Shown here: one piece after another, positions 20,201 through 26,168 of the stretch
How positions within the stretch are numbered: position 1 is the stretch's first letter
Layout of the letters: every line of letters begins with the position of its first letter
Assembly: GCA_963653535.1 (NCBI GenBank)
Contig: CAVJWU010000013.1
Span: 1-33,448 of the forward strand
Direction of reading: 5' to 3'
DNA length: 33,448 nt
From: UBA3210 sp963653535
Lineage (GTDB): Bacteria > Bacillota_I > Bacilli_A > RFN20 > CAG-449
Notes under the pieces: model-generated
Database searches by the model: none
What the model saw: only the letters and a program-made list of their open reading frames with translations
What the model was told of the DNA's origin: nothing
Program-made: the position numbers and the translations under genes

Positions 20201-21375
20201 TTATCATCACTATCTAGAGTAAGTTTAGTAACACCTGTAACATCTTTAGTAACGTAACTACTATCACTACTACCATTAGAAGTAGATGCATAACGAGTTC
20301 CGTTATAATAAACATCTTTAAATGTACCATTATTAGTAACTACGACTGGTTGAATATCAACTGGAACGATATTTTCATTATTGAGATAGAATAAATAATC
20401 TGCAATAACGTAACTATCGTTTACGCTTCCTTCGTTTTGACCAACAAGTCCGCTTATCGCTCCTTCAGAAAGAGTAATACCTAAAGTACTTTCATTAACA
20501 TCATCACCAAAATCCACGCTATCAATGGTATAGACGTTACTAACAACACCATTAGTCATATTCATACCAACAAGTAAAGAAGCATATGATTCAACGTTTT
20601 GGTTTTCTGCAATAGTTGCAAAAGATGTCTTTTGTACAATGATAGGATTAATATTACCTAAATTTTTAATTGTTCCATTATTATAAGCAAAAAAACTATG
20701 TCTACTATAATAAGTAAGTGGTTCATTTTCTTTATATCCGACACAATATTTCGCTAAATAAGCATCAGAAGAAGTAGTAGTTCCATCAGAAGAACTAGTT
20801 ACGTTAATTTCAACTAAATTAGCATTGCTCATCTCAAAACCTTGGCCATCAAAAATACCGGTAAATGGGTAATTATAATTGCCGATTGGTTCAACTTGAG
20901 CTGACTTACTAAAATCAATATTATTTCCTAAAACATAATGATTATCTAGATAAAATTGACGAATATTAGATTCTTCACTAACACATTTATTAGCAAATTC
21001 AAGATAGTTAGCAGCGCTTTCTAAAACAATAATTTTGTGATCATCACTAGAGTGACCATAAGTATAATTATTATCGCTAGTAATCGTTATTGTTCCATTA
21101 CTAACTTTGATCGAATCTTCACTAATGTCATCAACAAAATCGCTCCAATAAATATATCTAGAGGTATAAGTTTCTCCTTTAGAAGAAGCAGAATTAAAAT
21201 CAAAATTATTATCAAAAGATACAGCATCTTTATCTTCTGCAGATACTTCATCTACTTTATTAATAACTTGTTGTCCCCAATAAGAGACATTTAAAAACAT
21301 TAATAAGCATAAAAATAAGGTAGTAAAAACAATTATACTTTGTTTGAATTTATTATTTTTCAATAATTTTTTCAT
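14218..21375 (-). CDS. Giant (2385-residue) repeat-rich secreted surface protein
   Basis: Exported adhesin-like protein at the end of the fibre operon. A hydrophobic signal segment (residues 13-30) is followed by SYWGQQ and a possible VSA-ED cleavage site near 46. Residues about 120-1400 hold many imperfect repeats of the type NYGNIxxx...GGIxG (for example YVGGFIGNTDN, YTGGIIGYGYV, YCINYGNIYS, SINYGNVYSSGQAGGII), which look like GLUG-type right-handed beta-helix repeats. From about 1450 to the end, Ser/Thr/Tyr-rich stretches suggest beta-sandwich modules that I cannot name. There is no LPXTG motif, no C-terminal membrane helix and no repeat domain for wall binding. The start has a strong GGAGG site. 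The four small exported proteins and the SipW-type peptidase lie directly upstream, so it may be a fibre tip, scaffold or cell-contact protein. Confidence 0.85.
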   Translation of the reverse strand: MKKLLKNNKFKQSIIVFTTLFLCLLMFLNVSYWGQQVINKVDEVSAEDKDAVSFDNNFDFNSASSKGETYTSRYIYWSDFVDDISEDSIKVSNGTITITSDNNYTYGHSSDDHKIIVLESAANYLEFANKCVSEESNIRQFYLDNHYVLGNNIDFSKSAQVEPIGNYNYPFTGIFDGQGFEMSNANLVEINVTSSSDGTTTSSDAYLAKYCVGYKENEPLTYYSRHSFFAYNNGTIKNLGNINPIIVQKTSFATIAENQNVESYASLLVGMNMTNGVVSNVYTIDSVDFGDDVNESTLGITLSEGAISGLVGQNEGSVNDSYVIADYLFYLNNENIVPVDIQPVVVTNNGTFKDVYYNGTRYASTSNGSSDSSYVTKDVTGVTKLTLDSDDKFTTYDYFTKATTWYQRKEESSSEYDYPKLVGIRKNNADHLSLTTAYDFILMSELINDTSTIYNTRTYSLDNDIDMSSLSKDIFTTISNSFKGTLMSSGSENYYVYNLIINPSNTKNITIFSELEGAEIKNISFYNTSISLSSSSSDTYYVSLLTNDIKTSATFNDVQLHGNVTLSNVGSTYFGGFASKVDENTSLDISSCSVGGEFSGGSVATSSTSYVGGFIGNTDNSTSQVNISNSFNEMNIVTIGSSSINNIATVYTGGIIGYGYVNNIEKVGNKGDITSNDENYYPALTLYIGGIIGSLRGYYHDLIANTYGSFKQVTNDGNIVSYAHSSSQLIEMSGFGIVSFSSNQTDISNNLFYGITNNGTLTLTNKGSINAVTQTLGSVGFFVTPGIIINNTSATINGLYNNKDQEIDIPLLPTYAPNLYTNNSSTYSINLSNSYNKGNLTFSLSNVDTNLHHYYFGNTYGTNINFDCIRNEGYLFFNVNKSISKTFQNERKQFVIAGLFLEVSDSKIAKNLYNGGNIVVNHTDITASTVWGILYIGGICYKNNNNSVVSASTYSSSWESSEDIMIPSSLKGSLYNAVNNGNIFVYDTVGWGGTIRIGGIAVCSTSLISDAANLGNIEVDAKVTSVTGSGIVDAYGQFEIEASGIVFLLLNTESDGYGALKDCVNYGNIITYNSTTTFVWTLSSGIVGRNDKSEYGNDMQYMTTNSWANRIEYCINYGNIYSLNKSSESIKWNQATARASGFLGCGLLSIVNSINYGNVYSSGQAGGIICYTRTDAYSSSFIYIANIINYGEVKNITNYTLTWNGRNSIDKTKISTYTNLANVAISSTSNGSSLENASGGIMAHFRPISSTSSTTDTTFKMFNISCLYNFSDVNLVGIVYIESNVSLNGTALTEKLVSGMGTTYSNDTSPSPFNSTTRNYNYKITKYTYDATANTGIFSSSFPLNNKDFNDGTVTSQYIRDYIRYVPYQNVGGYSDSGSTGLANKLSISSTKPGIYALSSSQGVATGILLPENIDLDSISPIKSDGTRDTTWCGTVSSENTIKWKISSDMLQQKKSMASTIFDGELVATDDNENTYTLTDPIIDQDNKTITFYVASNDAGKFSGEYEFNFISYAPNAKKHEELNSSKATYDTSSTDVTYYVYCYSQAYDKDDSNFSSELYYSKYQIIVTDIDRKSMSVTSISIDGSTASYTTSDNLTTVSTAMQSGADGNILINLNTTNIANGTELAKYVTIYRVNGSGKEIETYSFSSTSSLWTLDETNNGVVSVTSTDVYSSGTASIKFSATSLTRGGTYLIKISLKDTSSTYTNIKFTKNKLTSASITNMVFNNKVVATSSSTATSTIPFGTPLDVSDFTSNAKVGNTYYWYPNTFIGYRTPKTHGETETKTYYITFEYETQMISIIPTDGTASVYSSYKLTYDNNTKSYKLSVTAHSWLTAFSITSEETSDNKYKLIFSNTFYSGSTEQANVALSYTGGDIIVNDFSDQTEVEKALTKRSLFKPNYLNSLSLSTFTNIRSITYSYSIDTSTQAKTHKFVYTLLAEDGSTTTTFTHNIQEESSLKVTYLYVDGINKDDEDTSLDSYDVSIERTSTPSILVYYDLSKYYIYDNCLTLSATYSEDGTKYEENTSKCEAHIINNKYIVLDFNSDDPGYIKINLTYTSEDNRTVSFQEVLITKAKSSISLLQNISFSSDNSLTVQNTIVDYEELTESTYNNYYTTPSNRKINVGVRSGINYGSYNNKQNYYIAGEVSDTDVSSYKPTFTLPTGAKIYLVDSDNNLKGDGTITSDDLKSDYSNTTDSDFKFVHYRIFAEDYVENDETYGSHYTDYYVAVVDKTYTVRFNVSVKFDSLDNQNEYYKSSKLIFITFIKYAYSDNGTTDIANLDIENYSTAMSFLQNSDVNNKTGYYDSNKEFKECLFPSNKSGIFLIKLDLLNGFTFTYTVNSSTEYKANQAFEAKALLVPRKFSVDITISKTSSTSTTWGESSSATLH

Positions 21376-21390
21376 GTATATACCTCCTTA

Positions 21391-22176
21391 TTAATTACTA
21401 TTTTGTTTTGGCCAAGAAGATGGATAAGAAGAATTTTCTCCCCATAAGGCAATGTAACGATTAACTTGAACCATTTCTACTTTAATATCACAATTACAAA
21501 TATAATTTTGATAATACAACGTTAATTTTGTATTTACTTCAATTGGATTACCGCTACCAATAAAAGATAAAGTGCCGTTATAATCTTTAGTAATTACTTC
21601 TTTATAGAAGAAGGTATTATTTACTTCATCAAACACCCAATTACAATTTTCATTATCCCAAGGAGTATCTTTATCTGTAGGAGTAGTTAAAGTAGTATCT
21701 GGATTAAATCTTTTTGTAACACTTTCTTCAAAAATAGAAGTAACAGTTCCTAATACGTCACCACTTTCATAACTTCTTTTTTCTAAAATCGTATTAAAAT
21801 TAACATGTACTTTTAATACTGAAGCAATTTTAGTACTAACATCAATATCAACTTTAAAATTCTTAATTGCATTTGCGTTATTATTATCACGATATTTATT
21901 TGAAACTAAAGTAGCTTCGATATCTTTATCGTAAATCTTATCATTCGAAGATAAGATGGCAACGCCGTTAGTGACATAACTATCACTCGTATCTGAGTTT
22001 GTATTAGAATCTGTATCAAAATTAGTTCCAATAGTAAGACTCATTTTTCCTGGTGTAAAGGAATTACTACTTACTTCTCTAGTTCTACTAAACCAAGCTA
22101 AACTTAGTCCAGAAGTAGAAACGAAGGTTATTGATAATAAGACGATTAGAATTAATAATATTTTTTTCTTCTTCAT
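21391..22176 (-). CDS. SipW-dependent-type exported protein (TasA/CalY-like), fibre operon
   Basis: A 261-residue exported protein. An N-terminal Lys-rich stretch and hydrophobic helix (6-25) lead into LSLAWFSRT (25-32) and then NSFTPGKMSL (39-48), the pattern of signal peptides cut by SipW in TasA/camelysin proteins: small residue then aromatic pair, then a T-x-G strand. The mature part is polar and Asn/Asp/Thr-rich with predicted beta strands, and contains two Cys (in YICNCDI) absent from the other three. It has a strong GGAGGT site, starts 12 nt after the previous gene and ends 15 nt before the giant gene. It is probably a fibre subunit or accessory; sequence divergence from its siblings is large. 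Confidence 0.75.
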   Translation of the reverse strand: MKKKKILLILIVLLSITFVSTSGLSLAWFSRTREVSSNSFTPGKMSLTIGTNFDTDSNTNSDTSDSYVTNGVAILSSNDKIYDKDIEATLVSNKYRDNNNANAIKNFKVDIDVSTKIASVLKVHVNFNTILEKRSYESGDVLGTVTSIFEESVTKRFNPDTTLTTPTDKDTPWDNENCNWVFDEVNNTFFYKEVITKDYNGTLSFIGSGNPIEVNTKLTLYYQNYICNCDIKVEMVQVNRYIALWGENSSYPSSWPKQNSN

Positions 22177-22188
22177 ATTGATTACCTC

Positions 22189-22905
22189 CTAATCATGGTG
22201 TTGAGATAAAGTTGCGACTAAACTAAAGTCATAACTATGACTAAATGAATTTATATCGCTACTTTCAAAGTTATTAGTTCCATTTGCCACTTCATAATCT
22301 AGAAGCATAACAAAACGATAAGATAAAGTATTATCGATCTTAAAAGAATCACTATTAGAAAGTAATGTCACTCTTAATGTTTTATCTTCATCAATATAAG
22401 ATAAATTATATGTTTCTTTCATTTTTGCTTTGTGATCTGTTTCGCTAGTTACGCCGTCAAAACTAAATAATTTAGTTTTATAGTCATAATTATCTACAAT
22501 ATTAGAATAATCAGTATAAGCTAAAATAATAGAAGCACATTCTCCTGAACTAGAAAAAACAAAATCTAAAGTTAAATCGAGATTAATATCAACATCAGAA
22601 GTATTAGTAAATTGAATATCAACATAAGAAATCATATAATTAAAAGAATTATATTTGTTATTAACAACATCATCTTTATAACTGACGTAGCTTAATTTTT
22701 GTGATAAATGATCACTTGTTAATGTCTCAGTTTTTTTAGAAGAATTAATATGGTCCATATTAAAATCAATTTTACCTGCTGTAAAAGTAGTAGAAGAATC
22801 ACCACTTTGAGTAAAATAAGCTATTGTAAATCCAAAAGAAAAAGAAAAGCATAAAGCTAATAGACAAATAATAATCAGTTGTACCTTCTTATTAATACTT
22901 TTCAT
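22189..22905 (-). CDS. SipW-dependent-type exported protein (TasA/CalY-like), fibre operon
   Basis: A 238-residue protein with signal helix (about 8-27), TIAYFTQS (27-34) and TTFTAGKIDFNM (39-50), the closest of the four to the TasA/CalY pattern SxAYFTD...FTAG. The mature region contains VDIQFTNTSDVDINLDLTLDF, a beta-strand pattern seen in this family where donor strands form the fibre. It has an AAAGGTG site 5 nt before ATG 22905. Its neighbours are 12 nt away on both sides. Expected location is outside the cell, attached through self-assembly. Confidence 0.78.
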   Translation of the reverse strand: MKSINKKVQLIIICLLALCFSFSFGFTIAYFTQSGDSSTTFTAGKIDFNMDHINSSKKTETLTSDHLSQKLSYVSYKDDVVNNKYNSFNYMISYVDIQFTNTSDVDINLDLTLDFVFSSSGECASIILAYTDYSNIVDNYDYKTKLFSFDGVTSETDHKAKMKETYNLSYIDEDKTLRVTLLSNSDSFKIDNTLSYRFVMLLDYEVANGTNNFESSDINSFSHSYDFSLVATLSQHHD

Positions 22906-22917
22906 ATTTACACCTTT

Positions 22918-23565
22918 CTAAATTGAAAGAACAAAGTTAATTCCGTTAATCTTAAATTCTTTATTCATCAATGTTGCTGGACATTCTTCACTAATATATA
23001 CGCTAAAAACGAAGGATATTGTATTATCCTTTGTTAATCCATTATTCCGATATACCATATTAGTTACGTTAGATACGTTATTAGTTGAAAAACTAGTAAA
23101 CGATAAACTTGTATTTTCTTTTGAATATGTTTTTAGTTCTTCTACCGAACTAGTCGAAGTACAAGCGATTTCAACATAATCGCTAAAATAATATGTGTCT
23201 CTACTTGAACTAGTATAACCAGTAATTCTAGATAAGATATTAAGCGCGTAAGATCCTTCGTTTTTAATATCAACACGGAAGAACTGATATTTAGAAGGAT
23301 ATGGTATACCTAAGGAAATATCATAACTTCCATCTTTATTTTGTGTTATTTCTTCCCAACTAGATGAAGATATTCCTTCAGCTTTATAAACTTTATAACT
23401 TGCGTCAATATTACCAGTTGATAAAGTAATGCCACTTGCAGTAGCGTTATTATTAATAACAAACCAAGAATAGGTCATTGAAACGACTAGGATTAAAGAT
23501 AAAGCTAAAGTAACACTTGAAATAATAATACCGAGAATACTTTTATTTATCTTATTCTTTTTCAT
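22918..23565 (-). CDS. SipW-dependent-type exported protein (TasA/CalY-like), fibre operon
   Basis: A 215-residue protein with signal helix (10-30), TYSWFVINNNATAS (31-44) and ITLSTGNID (46-54). TYSWF is shared exactly with the first protein of the operon, though the FTAG strand is replaced by LSTG. The remainder is polar with an immunoglobulin-like strand pattern (FRVDIKNEGSYALNILSRITG). ATG 23565 is chosen over a GTG at 23574, because that GTG lies inside the near-perfect GGAGGTGAT ribosome site, which fits ATG 23565. The gene begins 15 nt after the signal peptidase gene. Confidence 0.75.
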   Translation of the reverse strand: MKKNKINKSILGIIISSVTLALSLILVVSMTYSWFVINNNATASGITLSTGNIDASYKVYKAEGISSSSWEEITQNKDGSYDISLGIPYPSKYQFFRVDIKNEGSYALNILSRITGYTSSSRDTYYFSDYVEIACTSTSSVEELKTYSKENTSLSFTSFSTNNVSNVTNMVYRNNGLTKDNTISFVFSVYISEECPATLMNKEFKINGINFVLSI

Positions 23566-23580
23566 TTCAATCACCTCCCT

Positions 23581-24063
23581 CTAATCTTCTTTTTTATAAT
23601 TTTTTATTAATTTAATTAATACGATTATTAATCCGATTGTAATTGCTATTCCGATTATAAGAACTAGATTCTGCTTAATAAAATATACGACGTATCCTAA
23701 TAAAGGAATAATAATAAAGACCTTACCTACTATTTGAGAAGAAGTAACAGCACTTAAATCAATGCTTTCATTCGCATCACCTTTAGTAATACAAGTTAAT
23801 GAATCATAATCAATATTAATAATTCGATGAGTAATCGTACTATCACCTAAAGAATAAGTAATAACATCACCAACTTTTAAATTATCAAAATTAACAGTTT
23901 TAATATAAATAAGGCTACCAACATGAATGTTAGGTTCCATGCTTCCTGAGACAACAACTTTATTATTAATCCCAAATATTGGTAGTAATAATAAACATAT
24001 TAAGAAAACTAATATGATAACTAATATTACATTTAAGATAATTTTTAAGATTTTTTTATTCAT
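23581..24063 (-). CDS. sipW: SipW-type signal peptidase I (ER-type, Ser/His)
   Basis: Membrane serine protease that removes the special signal peptides of TasA/CalY-like proteins. N-terminal membrane helix at about 6-30, then VVSGSMEPNI with nucleophile S41, ITYSLGDSTITHRII with H79 in place of the Lys of normal bacterial signal peptidases, and ITKGDANES with D96. A long hydrophobic C terminus (about 112-155) spans the membrane. At 160 residues it is near SipW size. The Ser/His/Asp pattern is the ER/SipW class, as expected beside four putative substrates. Unlike its neighbours it has no Shine-Dalgarno before ATG 24063 (only A/T), suggesting low or coupled translation. Confidence 0.9.
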   Translation of the reverse strand: MNKKILKIILNVILVIILVFLICLLLLPIFGINNKVVVSGSMEPNIHVGSLIYIKTVNFDNLKVGDVITYSLGDSTITHRIINIDYDSLTCITKGDANESIDLSAVTSSQIVGKVFIIIPLLGYVVYFIKQNLVLIIGIAITIGLIIVLIKLIKNYKKED

Positions 24064-24077
24064 TTTTTATTAATTAA

Positions 24078-24770
24078 TTATTTAGAATTTAAACCAGTAG
24101 ACCAATCAAAGTTTGTATAACTATCAATAGTAGTCCATTCAACACCATCATGTTGTTTTGCTTGGAACGTAAATGTTAATTTTAAAGTTGATTCTTCATA
24201 TGCATTACCGGCTTTTTCTCCGTTAAGAATTAAACTAACACCTGAAGTATTATTACCTTCAAATAATGTAACTGCTGTATTTGCCGCGATACCATCACTT
24301 GCTTTTGTATAATACCAAGTTTCAGTTGTACTATTTACAGTTAAAGTTTTTGCTTCCCAAGTAGAAGTAGCATCAATACCAGTTAATGTTAAAATAGCTT
24401 TGCTATCACCAATAGTACCGGATTTATATAATGTATCATCAGTATTAGCAGGTATACTACCTTGACTTACAGTTTTAGAACCATCCGTAAATTCATAACT
24501 AATCTTAACTCTTAAATCAGTTGCAATTGTTGATGCATTAGTAAATTTAACTGAGTCCGTTCCACCGATAATATTTACGCCTGGAACAATTTTGTTAGAA
24601 CTAGTTAATGAAGGAGTTAAAGTATAATTAACTAAGCCAGCAGTAAATGTTGCGTTAGAATTTGTTCCTTGTTGAACAAACCAAGAATAGGTCATAGTTC
24701 CTACTCCTACTCCTATCGCGCATAATGAAACTAAAGCAATAGGAAGAATTTTTTTGAATTTTTTATTCAT
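24078..24770 (-). CDS. TasA/CalY-like exported protein, first gene of the fibre operon
   Basis: A 230-residue exported protein. Signal helix at about 8-26, then TYSWFVQQ (27-34) and ATFTAGLVNYTL (40-51), matching the SipW-dependent signal and first strand of the camelysin/TasA family. The mature part includes VKFTNASTIATDLRVKISYEF, a typical donor/acceptor strand region, and near the end WSTGLNSK. I chose ATG 24770 because GAGG is then 9 nt upstream; ATGs at 24788 and 24785 lie upstream of or inside that site. Placed first, before the peptidase, it is likely the major fibre subunit. A GEMM riboswitch lies about 440 nt upstream. Confidence 0.85.
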   Translation of the reverse strand: MNKKFKKILPIALVSLCAIGVGVGTMTYSWFVQQGTNSNATFTAGLVNYTLTPSLTSSNKIVPGVNIIGGTDSVKFTNASTIATDLRVKISYEFTDGSKTVSQGSIPANTDDTLYKSGTIGDSKAILTLTGIDATSTWEAKTLTVNSTTETWYYTKASDGIAANTAVTLFEGNNTSGVSLILNGEKAGNAYEESTLKLTFTFQAKQHDGVEWTTIDSYTNFDWSTGLNSK

Positions 24771-24808
24771 TTTAACGTTCCTCATCATTATTAAATTTAT
24801 ATATTTAG

Positions 24809-24854
24809 AAATGGCATTGATATAAATATTAATATTTATATATCTCTACCATTT
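24809..24854. repeat. Large inverted repeat upstream of the first fibre gene
   Basis: A perfect 22-bp palindrome (24820-24841; arm ATATAAATATT) is framed by outer arms AAATGG (24809-24814) and CCATTT (24849-24854). In RNA it would form one long, mostly AT hairpin 39 nt upstream of the start codon. It may be an operator, an mRNA-stabilising hairpin or an AT-rich coincidence; no T run follows, so it is not a simple terminator. Confidence 0.55.
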
Positions 24855-24879
24855 TTAATTATATAACAAATATATTACA

Positions 24880-25198
24880 AAAAAATAAGAGAGAGTTTTA
24901 AATTTATTCTCTTTCTTTTCATAATAAATTATTCTTTCTACCGGAAATTAGAAATATAAAATTTTACAAAAAGAAATGAGCAATAAATTATAAATCGAGG
25001 GCCAATTAAATTATGTTCTTAAGTTAAGGTTTTTAAGATTGAAAATCTACAGTTCTTATCTTTTTTTGTTACTAGTACGAATAGTAATTATAACTTAAGT
25101 TAAGTTATTTAGTTATTGGCTAGATTAAACTAAATAACAAACATAATTTAAATTCTGTGATTAGTACTACATCACAATGGTAAGTTTAACTCTCTCTT
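24880..25198 (-). ncRNA. Hairpin-rich untranslated leader of the fibre operon, function unknown
   Basis: No credible ORF is present between the riboswitch and the first gene. On the minus strand AAGAGAGAGTT (25188-25198) is perfectly complementary to AACTCTCTCTT (24887-24897), and the second copy is followed by A and a T run (24880-24885), so the enclosed 312 nt could be closed by a terminator-like stem. Inside are perfect stems: TGTGAT/ATCACA (25156-25176), GTTATTTAGTT/AACTAAATAAC (25104-25138), TTACTA/TAGTAA (25069-25087) and AGATT/AATCT (25036-25048). There is also an 11-bp direct repeat CTTAAGTTAAG (25018-25028 and 25094-25104). It may be a structured RNA, a leader, or a small inverted-repeat mobile element; I do not recognise it. 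Confidence 0.4.
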
Positions 25199-25209
25199 TT
25201 ATAAAATGT

Positions 25210-25266
25210 AAAAGGCCTTAAACGAAAGCCAATTACAATTAGTGCAACTGGCTACCATTTAAGGCC
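25210..25266 (-). terminator. Riboswitch-controlled terminator
   Basis: Minus-strand stem GGCCTTAAA (25258-25266) / TTTAAGGCC (25214-25222), with an inner helix AGCCAGTT / AATTGGCT, followed by TTTT (25210-25213) and, after ACA, another TTTT. Its 5' arm includes the 3' half of the GEMM aptamer, so aptamer and terminator cannot form together. The T tract is short, which may make termination partial. Confidence 0.75.
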
Positions 25267-25306
25267 CTCTAGCTTTGCGTCATTACCTTTCGATAATTTT
25301 GCTAAC
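25242..25306 (-). promoter_or_regulatory. GEMM-I cyclic-dinucleotide riboswitch (c-di-GMP-I or cGAMP type)
   Basis: The minus strand aligns without gaps to the GEMM-I core: AGCAAA, helix ATTATC-GAAA-GGTAAT with the conserved GAAA tetraloop, then the invariant GACGCAAAGC, then GGGCCT...ATGGTAGCCAGTTGC, which matches the tetraloop-receptor side and 3' end of the consensus. Oddities are a very short loop between GGGCCT and ATGG, and an A where c-di-GMP aptamers normally have G20 (Vc2 numbering). The overlapping terminator predicts an ON switch. The operon downstream encodes putative matrix fibres, a classical c-di-GMP output. I could not place a convincing promoter; transcription could start in the AT-rich stretch 25320-25440. 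Confidence 0.82.
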
Positions 25307-25445
25307 AAAATTTTAGCATCTTTTTTAAAAAAGAAAAATATTTTTTTACTTTTTATTGTATTTTTGTGTATATGTTAAAAGATAATGAACAAATCTAGGA
25401 ATTTTATTCATAAATATTAAGATAAATATATAAAAAAATAGATTA

Positions 25446-26168
25446 TTACATCTTTTTATAATGGTTTAAGAGGATTCCTCCAGCAATCGCGACATTAAGT
25501 GAATCAATATGGTCCATATCAATTTTAACGACATTATCAGCAAGAAGAATATTTTCTTTCTTTACTCCTTGACCTTCGTTACCTAAAACAATAACAAATT
25601 TATTTTTAATTTTTAATTCTTCATAAGGAATAGAATTATGTAAAGCAGTTACGATAATTTGATATCCTTCATTTTTTAAATCTTCTAAAGAAGTATTTAA
25701 ATATATTGGTAAAGAAAAGATTGCTCCTTTAGAAGATTGAATGACCTTAGTGTTATAAATAGAAGAAGAATCATTCGATAAAACTATTCCATCATAACTA
25801 AAAGCTAAACTAGTTCTAATAATAGTTCCAACATTTCCTGGATCTTGAACTCCATCTAGATAAACTAATCTTCTTCCGACTACTTTATCATTAAATTCAT
25901 AATGAGCGACACCGATATAATCTTGTGTTGATTTATTTGATGATAACTTTTCTAAAATAAATTTAGGAACTAAAATAGTTTCTACACCTTCATATTTTTC
26001 TTTATTTGAACAAGTTAAAACTAAATCTAAAGTATGTTGAAGATAAGCTAAATCTAAAAGATCTTCTCCTTCTAAGAGAACTTTATTTGCTTCTTTTGCT
26101 TCTTTAACTTTATTTAGTTTAAGTAAATCCTTAATTAATGGATTAGATGCACTGGTAATTTCTTTCAT
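25446..26168 (-). CDS. TrmH/SpoU-family RNA 2'-O-methyltransferase
   Basis: A 240-residue SAM-dependent RNA ribose methyltransferase of the SPOUT (knotted) class. The three family motifs are LDGVQDPGNVGTIIRTSLAF (motif 1), IVLGNEGQGVKKEN (motif 2) and IDSLNVAIAGGILLNHYKK (motif 3). An N-terminal substrate-binding segment (ITSASNPLIKDLLKLN) is as in RlmB/TsnR-like members. The target is probably rRNA or tRNA, not assignable here. Its ATG overlaps the stop of the metallopeptidase gene by one base. The GEMM riboswitch begins 140 nt downstream on the same strand, and only a weak hairpin with a T run separates them. Confidence 0.92.
   Translation of the reverse strand: MKEITSASNPLIKDLLKLNKVKEAKEANKVLLEGEDLLDLAYLQHTLDLVLTCSNKEKYEGVETILVPKFILEKLSSNKSTQDYIGVAHYEFNDKVVGRRLVYLDGVQDPGNVGTIIRTSLAFSYDGIVLSNDSSSIYNTKVIQSSKGAIFSLPIYLNTSLEDLKNEGYQIIVTALHNSIPYEELKIKNKFVIVLGNEGQGVKKENILLADNVVKIDMDHIDSLNVAIAGGILLNHYKKM

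Noticed and set aside
24875..24922. A 15-codon minus-strand ORF (MKRKRINLKLSLIFL) in the fibre-operon leader
   Set aside because: It has no ribosome site, overlaps the long-range stem, and its apparent signal-like pattern is explained by A/T-rich composition. Not reported as a gene.
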